Assembly: GCA_965262015.1 (NCBI GenBank) | Contig: OZ253494.1 | Coordinates: forward strand, 1,488,001 to 1,552,000 | Direction of reading: 5' to 3' | Length of the DNA: 64,000 nt | Origin: G965262015 sp965262015 | GTDB taxonomy: Bacteria; Spirochaetota; Leptospiria; Turneriellales; CBDBES01 | Position numbers and translations under genes: made by a program | The notes under the pieces: model-generated | What the model was told of the DNA's origin: nothing | The model's input: only the letters and a program-made list of their open reading frames with translations | The model's database searches: none | Part shown: positions 47,910 to 57,091 of the stretch, piece by piece | Layout of the letters: every line of letters begins with the position of its first letter | How positions within the stretch are numbered: position 1 is the first letter of the stretch

Positions 47910-48528
47910 ATCGATCATTACAGTAATTGACATACTCGCATAAAGTGCATCGGCTTGCTTGGGCACTACTATGAGGCTTGTTTCCTGCTTCTAGACTGGT
48001 TGTGATTTGGTGGGCAATGTCCATAATATTTTGCTTCAAATCCTCGGTAATCTCTATCTGTTTTACTTGGGCAGAAGAGCCATACAATAAAAAAGCATGT
48101 TGTGTAGGTTTATGAAAAACTTCACTAGCCAACAAACTAAGAGCAGTAAGCTGTGCTTCTGCACCAGCAAAGTGTTTATGAAGGTTGAGCTTAATCTCAA
48201 CTACATATATTTCTTTGGCTAGTTCAATAATAATATCAGCAATACCGTGAAAGGGTAAATTCTTGGATGAAAGAGTAACGTTATAGAGAAGATTTCCACT
48301 ATCCAGTTGAAAGCGTGATAAATTTCTACGTTTGAAAAGTTTTCTTTGAAGCAATTCATAAGAGGCTCCTTGATCTACCCATTGTGGTCTTTGTACGCTG
48401 GTCCCTAGTGTCTCTTGATAGAAAGGGATTCTAGTGCAAAAATACCATTGACGGATTAAATTGACAGGTATACTGTTAGATTGATGCATGAGTATCCCAA
48501 TCTTTGAATTCATCTTCTTCATGGCCAA
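47908..48528 (-). CDS. cas4: CRISPR-associated nuclease Cas4
   Basis: 206 residues. RecB-like nuclease with an iron-sulfur cluster. The first cluster Cys is in RQWYFCTRIPFYQE and the other three in CTLCEYVNYC at the C-terminus. The nuclease core has DIIIELAKEIYVVEIKLN (Asp and E-x-K). It trims prespacers and helps select the PAM; its presence with Cas9 defines subtype II-B. The frame overlaps cas2 by 53 nt if the first ATG is used; the ATG at 48489 (MHQSNSIPVNLIRQ) reduces this to 14 nt. The 3' end meets the tracrRNA terminator. Confidence 0.92.
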   Translation of the reverse strand: MAMKKMNSKIGILMHQSNSIPVNLIRQWYFCTRIPFYQETLGTSVQRPQWVDQGASYELLQRKLFKRRNLSRFQLDSGNLLYNVTLSSKNLPFHGIADIIIELAKEIYVVEIKLNLHKHFAGAEAQLTALSLLASEVFHKPTQHAFLLYGSSAQVKQIEITEDLKQNIMDIAHQITTSLEAGNKPHSSAQASRCTLCEYVNYCNDR

Positions 48529-48772
48529 TATATTTTTTTTCTCGACTTTGCATAGTTATGGGAATGATAAGTAGTTTATCCATCTTTTGCATTAATGTTT
48601 CCCCCTCTCTGATAATCGTACTAGCCTCTGATCCTGATAAAAATCCCCAATAAACAGATTTTTGAATGTCTCTTAGCCCAAAATCAAGTAACAGAGTGGA
48701 AATTTTTTTGCGTATTTTATTATCTTGGATGTCATAACATACTAAGTATTCTGTTCTTAATCGTTTTACCAT
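48476..48772 (-). CDS. cas2: CRISPR-associated endoribonuclease-fold protein Cas2
   Basis: 98 residues with the ferredoxin-fold start EYLVCYDIQDNKIRKKISTL (conserved Asp in YDI) and RDIQKSVYWGFLS. Structural partner of Cas1 in the spacer-integration complex. Overlaps cas1 by 7 nt and cas4 by up to 53 nt in one operon. Confidence 0.93.
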   Translation of the reverse strand: MVKRLRTEYLVCYDIQDNKIRKKISTLLLDFGLRDIQKSVYWGFLSGSEASTIIREGETLMQKMDKLLIIPITMQSREKKYIGHEEDEFKDWDTHASI

Positions 48773-49743
48773 TTGAATATAAAAGACCTATATTGATTTT
48801 GTTCTGCGAAATGACCAGAAAGACGATAAACCTGACGTTGCAGAATAAAATTTAATTCTAGCCGCTTTTTATGATATAAATGTTTTGTGTGCAAAGTATT
48901 CATAATTTGATTAAGAAGCTTTTTTCGTAAATCAGCTGTTAGATTATTTACTTTCTGAGCATCATGTCTTAATTTAATAACAGAACGATCTACTACCCAG
49001 GCACGATATTCTTCCATAATATCTAAAACTAGAGAAGGCTTACCTGGTCGAGATTGATGTAAAAATCCCAGATATGGTTCTAATCCTGCATTAAAAATAC
49101 AATTCATAATGTGATTAGCTAACACACCATAGCCATAGTTTAGCATTTGATTAATAATTTCACTACTTGATCTTCCTATCCGCTTTTCAAATGTTGTTTC
49201 AGCCAATAAGGTTTTTTGAAGAGTTTGAAAATAAATAGAAGCAGATAAACCTTCTTTCCCTAAAAGGATTCCAGTATCAGCACTTTGAATATTTTGGGCA
49301 ATATTTTCAATTTTTTGAGAGGCCTCTCGAAGTTGCTCGGCCTGTGTTAATTTTGCTTTATATTTACTATAATATAATAGAGTAGCTCTTTGGTTTAGCA
49401 ACTTACCTCTTAGTAATATTATGGCTAAAGATAATTTCTTTTCTGCATCATTACAAAAATTCATTTGGTGTACTCTTGCAGCCACTACGGCATGATGATT
49501 GGCAGGAATTAATTGTCCATAAGGTGTACCCTTAAAGTCTAGGAAAAAGAGTTTAATCCCTCGATACGAAAGTGCTTCGATTAGATCACTAGATATACTT
49601 ATACCTCTTTTTGCAATGCTGAGCGTCTTAAGACGATTAAGAGGATAATACAATTTTTCACCAAGATCTTTATTTTTAACAACCAACCTTTGTGATTCTA
49701 ATCCTAAAAAAGAACCATAGTTATTAATTGTTAGATGTTTCAC
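48766..49743 (-). CDS. cas1: CRISPR integrase Cas1
   Basis: 325 residues. It integrates prespacers into the array. Metal-site residues are expected at the Glu of LLGKEGLSASIYF, the His in GVLANHIMNCIFNAGLEPYL and the Asp/Glu of KPSLVLDIMEEYRAWVVD, all present. The first codon is GTG at 49743. Second gene of cas9-cas1-cas2-cas4, 40 nt after cas9. Confidence 0.95.
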   Translation of the reverse strand: MKHLTINNYGSFLGLESQRLVVKNKDLGEKLYYPLNRLKTLSIAKRGISISSDLIEALSYRGIKLFFLDFKGTPYGQLIPANHHAVVAARVHQMNFCNDAEKKLSLAIILLRGKLLNQRATLLYYSKYKAKLTQAEQLREASQKIENIAQNIQSADTGILLGKEGLSASIYFQTLQKTLLAETTFEKRIGRSSSEIINQMLNYGYGVLANHIMNCIFNAGLEPYLGFLHQSRPGKPSLVLDIMEEYRAWVVDRSVIKLRHDAQKVNNLTADLRKKLLNQIMNTLHTKHLYHKKRLELNFILQRQVYRLSGHFAEQNQYRSFIFKW

Positions 49744-49783
49744 AATGCTTTCTGTTATTATCCGTCATGACCTTTATCTTATC

Positions 49784-52700
49784 TTAGTTATCTTGCTTTT
49801 CATACCACTTAACAATATCTTCTTTTTTATATGGTAAAACAAAACTCACTGTATCATTTAATATTTGTATTTCTTTAATGGAAATATCAGATCTTGGTGT
49901 GATCTGAAAGCATTCATCAATTTTGCTTTTATAGGCATAGGTTTCATCTGGCTCTTGTGAAGAGATGCTCTTTTCAGCAACAAACTTTATGGTCTTATTT
50001 GTTTCTTTAAATTGGTGAATACATTCTTTAAACTTCTTTATTGGAAAATTTTCTATTCTAATCTTTGTATCATATAAAAAGATTTTGATATTAATAAGCT
50101 CATCAGAATTTAGAGATTGAGAAAATTCATCCTTTAAAAAATGCTTACTATCAATTTCTTTATTTTCGAAGTGCAATTCTACCTCAGTAGTAATGGGTGT
50201 GCTTAATTGTTTATCAGCATCCTTAGAAGCTACTGCCAAATTTTGGCTATTCTTAACTAAAAAATTAGAACGATTTTTAGCAATGATCTTATTATTTAAT
50301 GGTACTACTTGGTAAATATCATTTCCATGTCTATTAATTCTAAGAGGCGACCCAGAAGGTATTCCAGTTCCTAGCATAGAAAACTTTTTTCTTATCTTAG
50401 TATGTTTATTTGATGTCTTATTACTGATTTTTAGTCTTTTTTTACAAAAAGTTTCCCATTTTTCTTGTTGGTCAGGGCCAATTTCATATAATAGCTTGCC
50501 TTTTATTACTTTATATTCTTCCCCTGCTTCTTTTTTCCATGCTTTATCAAAAGCAACCCATTCTTGATAAAAAGGATATGTTTGTGTATTTTTTAAAACA
50601 TTAGGGGCTTTAATTAACTCAGTTTTCTTAACATAGTATCGACAATTTTCAAGTATATATTCGATTTGTTCAATCTCTTCTTTTTGCTCTGGTGTATAGG
50701 TGCTATGATATTGACTAAAATATTTATGAGAATCTTTATTGAACTGTTTGTAGTGTTTATTAACTTTTCTAATGGCATAAATTTTTATTTGTTTATTCTC
50801 TGTTACTAATTCATAATATTTTTTATTTTTAATAATCTCTTTTATAATTTTGATATCTTCTGGCTTAGTAATTTTTTGACAATATTTTTCAAGATCATAC
50901 ATACCATCCTTCTGTTTTTGTGGATAACCTATATATAAACGATCATCAAATTCTATAATAGGCTTATATCTCTCGCCCATTGCATTCTCTGTAAATAAAT
51001 AACGAGAAAAAAGTTTAGCTAAATTTACTTTTTTATTAAGGGTCTCAGAATTAATTCTATTATTATTAGTTTGCCCAGCAAGTTTATGGGGGTGGAGATT
51101 CTCAAAAGGAATACAACTATATTCAAACATTTTGGCTTGCTTGATATCTTGATCCTCAGGAAAAATAATACCCATTGAACCTTCATTTTGATGGTCGTTG
51201 ATGGCCAGTAAAAAAGCCATTTGGGCATCCAAAAGATGTGAGTATTCTTTTTGACTTGTCCCTTTTTTCTTAGTATAATCAAGTAGCTCGGGGTGTAAGT
51301 TTTCGTAATGTTGTCTTAAATTATAAATACTATTTGCCACATCTTGTCTAGAAGAATATTCAAAATAATCAAAAGAAAGATATTTTTGTTTTTCTATTTT
51401 TTTAGCCTTATGCCATAGCTCATCTGCAATACATTGGGCTAGATAGCGTTGTGTGCCATTTACTAAGGTTCTATTCACATTTGTAATAGCATCAATTACT
51501 TTTTGACGTATCTTGTTTCCTGGAGATAAAAAAAGTGCATGACGAAAAGCTACTCGTTGGTCTTCATTTAAATTAATAAAACTTAAATATCTGCCAAAGA
51601 TAAACGATCTCTCTCCCATAGAGATCGCTTCTGGATTGTGTTCATCCTTGATAGGTCCTATAAGAATTTCTTCAATCCACTTTGTAATCTCGCTGTCATT
51701 TTTACCCTTAAATATTTTCTTTTTATATTCGCTATTTAAATTATACAAACTGTATTCTTCATTACATTTGTTTTTATTGGCCTCAGTTTTAACACAAATA
51801 AGATTAGCTTCGTCATTTAATGTACCATACCGTGATACACGAGGAATGATATGATCTATCTCTGTATCATCAGATAAATATTTACCACTATAAGCACAGA
51901 TACCATTAGCATCTTGCTTGATTCTATCTTTTTTAATCTCATATTTTTTTTGTTGGTAATCATAATCTTGATCTTGTTTATTTTTCTCTTTCTTTTCATC
52001 TAATTTTTTTAATTCTTTTAATGCAGGTTCAAATTCAAAATGATTTTGTTCTAGAATCAATGGCACACTAACATGGTTATTATTGTTTAGATTCTCTTCT
52101 ATATGCCATGTCCATACTTTATGGCTTATATGACGTGCAATGATAGAACAGTATCGCATTACTGCCCCATCAATTAATCGAATATTTAGTGCAGGCAAAC
52201 GTGACGCCTGTACCGTTACGCTATCCTCTAAGATTCTCATTCTTTCATTGTTATCAGCACTACAAACGGGGCATGTTTTTGAAAAACCGCTTCTATCTTT
52301 ATAAGTAATATTGTAAATTTGGGCAAAACTAAAGGGGCTCTTGAACTTATCTGCTTTTTCTTTTTTTTGTTCTATAGTTAGCTTTGGCCATAACTTCTCT
52401 GCTAACTTGTTTGCCATATCTTCACATTTATTTTGGTGTTTTACCAAATCCTTATTTTCTTTTTGTTGTTCTGAAGTGAGCTTTTTACTTTGTATGGATA
52501 AATCTAATTTAACAGCCCAATCCAGTTTATTTTTTAGATTACCACGATGCTCTTTTTGTAGTTTGGCTGAATCTTCACCTATTCCTTTTAGTCCCTGAAA
52601 GTCTTTCCCTTTCAACCATGAAATAACATGATCTTCTTCCATGTTTTCTTGCCTAGCTCTTTCCTGTCCTTTTGCCTTTGAGCCTTGTAGCTCTGGATTA

Positions 52701-54730
52701 AGATATTCCTCTTTTTTTATAATTTTAGCAAAATTCTCACTCGAAATCTGAAAAATATTGGCTAGGTCTAAGCCCATTTGGTATTGTTTTTGTCGGGGTT
52801 TGTGGGGACACATACAGAGTATGTTTTCACTGCCAATCCACTTACCTTTTTTTTCTTGATGTAAAAAATAACGCCCATTTCTGGCACGCTTACGCCTGGT
52901 GTAATATTTATTCAAAAAATGGCCAACCCCACCTTCCATTGTAAAATCAAGCGATTTTTTTAGTTCCTGGGGTAATTGACTATTTGCCATACATTCTTTA
53001 AGTCGTTTTTTTAACTCTTTATTTTTATCTGTAATGTTATCTCTTTCATTTTGCTGGATTTTATGATAAATACTCCATAAATCATTGAGCTTATAATTAT
53101 TTATTTTCTCATCTGCTTTTTTACTAACATCTAAAAGTAATTGGAATCTACGAAGTTTAATTTGTTTTTCGTCTAGTAGACGTTTTACCTTTTCTTTTGT
53201 ACTCTTCCCTGAGATTAATGCTAATAAGGTATTTTCATAGTTCACATTTTTCTCTAATAAAGATAACCATTTTTCCCAGTTAGAGTAGTGCTTGTCCATA
53301 TAATCAGCGTCTAAAACAAGACTCTGACATTTAGGAGGTCTACGATTAGTCATGCTCTGATAAGGTGGGATAGTCAATACTGGTTCTGTTGCTAACCAAA
53401 ATTTGATGATATCATCTTTGTCTATATGCTCTTTCCATGCTTGACGTAACTCGTGATATTTATCCAGTTTATTTTTACCATCTTTACTCTCGGTTACTCG
53501 CCAATATTTTAGAAACCACTTTGAAGTAATGCGGGTTAATTGCTCTAAATCCCATTGGTCACCATCCTTATGAGCTTTACTATTAAAATAAGCCCTTAAG
53601 GGTTTGAGTTCAAAATTACTAACGTGACAAATTAAGTGATAGAGCTTATCAATATCTAAATTGTTATGTTCCGTAATAGACGTGCCAAATTTTTTTAGAT
53701 ACAGATGTGAATGGTCTTGCAAGTTCTTCAGATCATATTTTATTTCCTCAAAAAATTTGCTTCGGTGTCTAGCACCTGATTTCATTTCTTCATTTATTTT
53801 ACAGAATGCAAAACAAAGGTGATGTAAATGAGTGTTTACATCATTTTCATCCAGTTTTTCTTGATTTTTATCTATATCAAATGAATAAGGCTTAAAATTC
53901 CACTTTAATTCTTTTAAGTTATTCTCTTCAATAGAAAGTAGATCTGCTATACTTTTTCTATTTTGTTCGCTCTCTTGAGATAAATATTGTTTAATATCAA
54001 TACTATTGTTTTTATCTTTCTCTAGGACATCTTTAAAAAATGGAATATTATATTTTTCGGTTACTTCTTTTAATATCCATCTTGATATCTCATTATTATT
54101 ATTCTTCTTCTTGGAAGGTGAGGGTGGTAAGTCCATGCCAGGCTTAGTTAGTTCTTTTAAGTTGTTCAAACTCTTATAATAATCTATTTTCTCTTCTAGC
54201 TGTTTCCAGATTGCTTCTATCCTCTCTGGTTCAGAATTAGTTAACTCATCTATTTTATTGGCAAGATTTTCTTTAGTTAATTTTTCACCCACTTCAGGAA
54301 TATTTTTAATCTGTTCTTTAAATATTTCCCAGGATTGGTCTGGTATATCATTCAGGTGTTTCCTAGAAAAATCTTGGTCTAGATAAGTAAACCCTCGACG
54401 ATTAAGAAAAAATCCAATTGCCTGTTGATGTTCATGGGTAGAAAAATGAAAATATTTTTCAAGAATTACAACAAATAATCGTTTAGCAAATCGCAAGCGA
54501 TCCTGTCCACGTCTTTGGTGTCTCTTCGCTGTTCGATTTTTCAGTAAGATTGTGTAATGTTTCTCATCATGTTTCTTATTCTCATCATCTTTTTTATTAT
54601 AGATCAAAACTTCTCCTTGTTTTTCAATTTGGTCCATGTTAGTTTTTTTGGGGTATTTTGCATAATATACACCCGTAAATTTAGCTCCAACATCTAGAGA
54701 AATTGGTGAAATAACTTTATTATTTTTCAT
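49784..54730 (-). CDS. cas9: Type II-B Cas9 (Francisella novicida type)
   Basis: 1648 residues, in the large II-B size class (FnCas9 is about 1629). RuvC-I Asp13 in ISLDVGAKFTGVYY; arginine-rich bridge helix NRTAKRHQRRGQDRLRFAKR; RuvC-II Glu894 in PLILEQNHFEFEP; HNH His960 in TEIDHIIPRVSRYGTLNDEA; RuvC-III His1165/Asp1168 in SYSHLLDAQMAF. Segments such as TIPPYQSMTNRRPPKCQSLV and CPVCSADNNERM align by eye with my memory of FnCas9. All nuclease residues are intact. It would cut DNA guided by crRNA:tracrRNA. AGGAG precedes the ATG at 54730; first gene of the cas operon, divergent from the aminotransferase. Confidence 0.98.
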   Translation of the reverse strand: MKNNKVISPISLDVGAKFTGVYYAKYPKKTNMDQIEKQGEVLIYNKKDDENKKHDEKHYTILLKNRTAKRHQRRGQDRLRFAKRLFVVILEKYFHFSTHEHQQAIGFFLNRRGFTYLDQDFSRKHLNDIPDQSWEIFKEQIKNIPEVGEKLTKENLANKIDELTNSEPERIEAIWKQLEEKIDYYKSLNNLKELTKPGMDLPPSPSKKKNNNNEISRWILKEVTEKYNIPFFKDVLEKDKNNSIDIKQYLSQESEQNRKSIADLLSIEENNLKELKWNFKPYSFDIDKNQEKLDENDVNTHLHHLCFAFCKINEEMKSGARHRSKFFEEIKYDLKNLQDHSHLYLKKFGTSITEHNNLDIDKLYHLICHVSNFELKPLRAYFNSKAHKDGDQWDLEQLTRITSKWFLKYWRVTESKDGKNKLDKYHELRQAWKEHIDKDDIIKFWLATEPVLTIPPYQSMTNRRPPKCQSLVLDADYMDKHYSNWEKWLSLLEKNVNYENTLLALISGKSTKEKVKRLLDEKQIKLRRFQLLLDVSKKADEKINNYKLNDLWSIYHKIQQNERDNITDKNKELKKRLKECMANSQLPQELKKSLDFTMEGGVGHFLNKYYTRRKRARNGRYFLHQEKKGKWIGSENILCMCPHKPRQKQYQMGLDLANIFQISSENFAKIIKKEEYLNPELQGSKAKGQERARQENMEEDHVISWLKGKDFQGLKGIGEDSAKLQKEHRGNLKNKLDWAVKLDLSIQSKKLTSEQQKENKDLVKHQNKCEDMANKLAEKLWPKLTIEQKKEKADKFKSPFSFAQIYNITYKDRSGFSKTCPVCSADNNERMRILEDSVTVQASRLPALNIRLIDGAVMRYCSIIARHISHKVWTWHIEENLNNNNHVSVPLILEQNHFEFEPALKELKKLDEKKEKNKQDQDYDYQQKKYEIKKDRIKQDANGICAYSGKYLSDDTEIDHIIPRVSRYGTLNDEANLICVKTEANKNKCNEEYSLYNLNSEYKKKIFKGKNDSEITKWIEEILIGPIKDEHNPEAISMGERSFIFGRYLSFINLNEDQRVAFRHALFLSPGNKIRQKVIDAITNVNRTLVNGTQRYLAQCIADELWHKAKKIEKQKYLSFDYFEYSSRQDVANSIYNLRQHYENLHPELLDYTKKKGTSQKEYSHLLDAQMAFLLAINDHQNEGSMGIIFPEDQDIKQAKMFEYSCIPFENLHPHKLAGQTNNNRINSETLNKKVNLAKLFSRYLFTENAMGERYKPIIEFDDRLYIGYPQKQKDGMYDLEKYCQKITKPEDIKIIKEIIKNKKYYELVTENKQIKIYAIRKVNKHYKQFNKDSHKYFSQYHSTYTPEQKEEIEQIEYILENCRYYVKKTELIKAPNVLKNTQTYPFYQEWVAFDKAWKKEAGEEYKVIKGKLLYEIGPDQQEKWETFCKKRLKISNKTSNKHTKIRKKFSMLGTGIPSGSPLRINRHGNDIYQVVPLNNKIIAKNRSNFLVKNSQNLAVASKDADKQLSTPITTEVELHFENKEIDSKHFLKDEFSQSLNSDELINIKIFLYDTKIRIENFPIKKFKECIHQFKETNKTIKFVAEKSISSQEPDETYAYKSKIDECFQITPRSDISIKEIQILNDTVSFVLPYKKEDIVKWYEKQDN

Positions 54731-54910
54731 ATACGTCTCCTATACTATATCAATGACTTCTATTCAATCTAAAATATTATATTAAATGTCAAGTAAAAAG
54801 GCAAGCCCAGTTTCAGATAGTTTGGTATCTCCGTAAGTTCCATCAGGCTACAATCTTAATTGATGTTTTGATGTTGACACTATCTATTTAAAGTACGTAT
54901 ATAACTTGGC

Positions 54911-56044
54911 ATGAATAACTCGTCTGATTCCTATTTTCTTTCTGAAAGAAGTTATTTAGTTGAGACTAGTGAAATTCGTAAGGTTTTTCAGATGGCATCT
55001 TCTATGAAAAATCCCAAAGATCTTTCTATTGGTCAGCCATGTTTTCCTGTACCCGAAGAAGTTAAAGAAGCTATGATACAGGCCATTCGAGATAATAAAA
55101 ATAATTATACAGAAACACAAGGTATCATGCCTTTACGAGAGGCAATTTCTCAACGATATGCTAAGCACAACATTGATATACATGTGGATAATATACAGAT
55201 ATCCACTGGTGTTGCTTCTTTGTTACTCCTGTTATATAATATTATATTTGATCCAGGAGATCAAGTTTTGTTATTAGATCCGTATTTTTTAATTTATGAA
55301 ACATTAAACCAATTTCATAAATTGGATACTTTATATTTGCCTGAAAACTTTACTGAACACGATGTACAGGCATTGATTGCTTCTAAGCGTATCCAAAACT
55401 TAAAGGCTATTATTTTTAGTTCACCTTCCAATCCTACTGGTAAAATACTATCTCGGCAACAAATCCAACTATTGGGCAAACTAGCGACCGATCATCAAGC
55501 TCTACTAGTATCAGATGAAATTTATTCGTCTTATGATTATGACAATAAATTTATTCATTGTGCTTCATTGTTTCCTGATAAAACAATTACTCTGGATGGC
55601 TTTTCCAAGTCCCACTCTATGACAGGTTTGCGTGTAGGTTTTGCTGTGGCACCGCAAAATTTACAATATATTATTGAACGTATGTCTGCCTTACAGCAGT
55701 ATTCTATTGTCTGTGCTCCACACCCTGCACAATGGGGTGCAGTTAAAGCTTTGGAAATCCCTATTCATGATCAGATAAACAAGATGAGGCAAAAACGTGA
55801 TTTAGTGCTCTCTTATTTAAAAAATGTTACTACTTTCCCTAACCCTGAAGGTGCTTTTTATGTGTTTCCCACTATCTTTGAAGACAGCCAACTTTTTATT
55901 ACTAAGGCAATAAAGCATGATTTGCTAGTGGTTCCTGGTTATATCTTTAGCAAGAATAGAAAGACCATTCGAATTAGTTATGCCCAGGATGATTCTATTT
56001 TAGAAGAAGGTTTAAAATTATTTTGCGAATTATTACACAAATAA
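54911..56044 (+). CDS. Class I/II PLP-dependent aminotransferase
   Basis: 377 residues. Fold-type I aminotransferase. SPSNPTGKILSRQQIQLLGK and LLVSDEIYSSYDYD surround the cofactor (Asp in SDEIY). The PLP-binding Lys is in LDGFSKSHSMTGLRVGFAVA, and the substrate Arg in KTIRISYAQDD. It resembles aspartate/aromatic aminotransferases; the specificity cannot be read. The first ~40 bp carry no signal peptide. The 180-bp gap before it is the divergent control region shared with cas9. Confidence 0.92.
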   Translation: MNNSSDSYFLSERSYLVETSEIRKVFQMASSMKNPKDLSIGQPCFPVPEEVKEAMIQAIRDNKNNYTETQGIMPLREAISQRYAKHNIDIHVDNIQISTGVASLLLLLYNIIFDPGDQVLLLDPYFLIYETLNQFHKLDTLYLPENFTEHDVQALIASKRIQNLKAIIFSSPSNPTGKILSRQQIQLLGKLATDHQALLVSDEIYSSYDYDNKFIHCASLFPDKTITLDGFSKSHSMTGLRVGFAVAPQNLQYIIERMSALQQYSIVCAPHPAQWGAVKALEIPIHDQINKMRQKRDLVLSYLKNVTTFPNPEGAFYVFPTIFEDSQLFITKAIKHDLLVVPGYIFSKNRKTIRISYAQDDSILEEGLKLFCELLHK

Positions 56045-56057
56045 GGGTTTCATACAT

Positions 56058-56166
56058 ATCTGACTTTATACCATTAAGGTAACGCATATCTGTAAAGTAT
56101 TCTATAAACTTCTCCTCAGTTGGGAACTTGTCCATCAGCTCGAGATAGCTGATATGGCTTGCCTGT
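56058..56166 (-). mobile_element. IS1595/ISXO2-type transposase N-terminal relic
   Basis: The - strand reads SYLELMDKFPTEEKFIEYFT followed by DMRYLNGIKSD, matching the usual opening of IS1595-family transposases (FPTEE...YF...R...G). Only this piece survives, without the zinc ribbon or catalytic domain. The rest of the gap to yajC holds nothing recognisable. Confidence 0.6.
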
Positions 56167-56297
56167 ATATTTAAATTGGTATTTATAAATATATATTATA
56201 AGGTAAAGCACGTATAAACATGATTATCTGGCTTTCTAATAATTATAATATTTTTAAAATTTGACCTGTGGTCTTGTTTGTACAATTCTGACGGTTC

Positions 56298-56696
56298 ATG
56301 AAAGATTTCTCAAATAGTCATTTATTATTTGCACAAGCCAGTCCTGTTAAAGGGAATACTACAACGCAGACTACTGCACCTCAAGAAGGTACCCCAAAAG
56401 CAAAAAGCCCTTCTCCTTTTTCCTTCCAATTATTATTACCACTGGCACTTATTTTTGTAATTTACTTTGTGTTATTGCGTCCTCAACAAAAACGAGAAAA
56501 GAATAGACAGTCCATGCTACAAGTGCTGAAGAAGGGAGATAAAGTTGTTACTCGTGGTGGGATACGTGGTACCGTTATGTCTATCAAGAAGGAAGATAGT
56601 GTTGTTGTCCTAGAAATTGCTAGTAAAGTACATGTTGATGTTGATAAAAATGCAATAGATGATGTTTATAATACCCCCAAGAGCGATAAACGATAA
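56298..56696 (+). CDS. yajC: Preprotein translocase accessory subunit YajC
   Basis: 132 residues. After a ~45-residue polar lead it has the single helix LLLPLALIFVIYFVLLRPQQ followed by KREKNRQSMLQVLKKGDKVV and TRGGIRGTV, the YajC signature. It associates with SecDF and YidC at the inner membrane. First of yajC-unknown-secD-secF. Confidence 0.93.
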   Translation: MKDFSNSHLLFAQASPVKGNTTTQTTAPQEGTPKAKSPSPFSFQLLLPLALIFVIYFVLLRPQQKREKNRQSMLQVLKKGDKVVTRGGIRGTVMSIKKEDSVVVLEIASKVHVDVDKNAIDDVYNTPKSDKR

Positions 56697-56703
56697 AAGG
56701 TAC

Positions 56704-57069
56704 ATGCAATTATCTCGTAAAATAATAGTTTGTATGGGTATATTATTTGGAACTGTGTTATTGACTTCTTCTGTTATACAAGCGAGAGATAGAGAAGAAG
56801 TTGACTTAAAAAAACAGCAGAAAAGCATTCCAGAAGACCCTGCCTTTTTGTACGAAACTTCGTATATGTCGGATATGGTTAATCACTATGCACGGTATAT
56901 GCCCATAGCAAATAAAGTAGCGATTAAAAAACCTCAGAAAAAACCTTCTGCAAGTAAACATACCAAAAATAAACATTATATTTTTAAACCAACAATTATA
57001 CAAATCATCATAGCATGCTTTTTTGCCTCTCTGTTAGCTGTGTATCAGTGGAGAACAAAAGCGTTCTAG
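56704..57069 (+). CDS. Unknown small membrane protein between yajC and secD
   Basis: 121 residues from the ATG at 56704 (AAAAGG upstream); an earlier in-frame ATG at 56659 would overlap yajC. A hydrophobic start (KIIVCMGILFGTVLLTSSVI) may be a signal peptide. The middle is polar, and a C-terminal helix (TIIQIIIACFFASLLAVYQW) ends in a short positive tail. Not recognised. Its position in the sec operon suggests a membrane or export-related role, but nothing more. Confidence 0.65.
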   Translation: MQLSRKIIVCMGILFGTVLLTSSVIQARDREEVDLKKQQKSIPEDPAFLYETSYMSDMVNHYARYMPIANKVAIKKPQKKPSASKHTKNKHYIFKPTIIQIIIACFFASLLAVYQWRTKAF

Positions 57070-57091
57070 CTTAGTAGAGTAAAGGTATCTG

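Noticed and set aside
47694..47966. A 90-residue minus-strand frame between the array and cas4
   Set aside because: It overlaps the tracrRNA and the cas4 3' end, is low-complexity and resembles no family.
54800..54835. GTTTCAG-containing stretch upstream of cas9 as a possible anti-repeat or extra repeat
   Set aside because: Only seven bases match the repeat; the surrounding sequence fits a worn IS end (compare GTCAAGTCCAGTTATGGACAG) at least as well.
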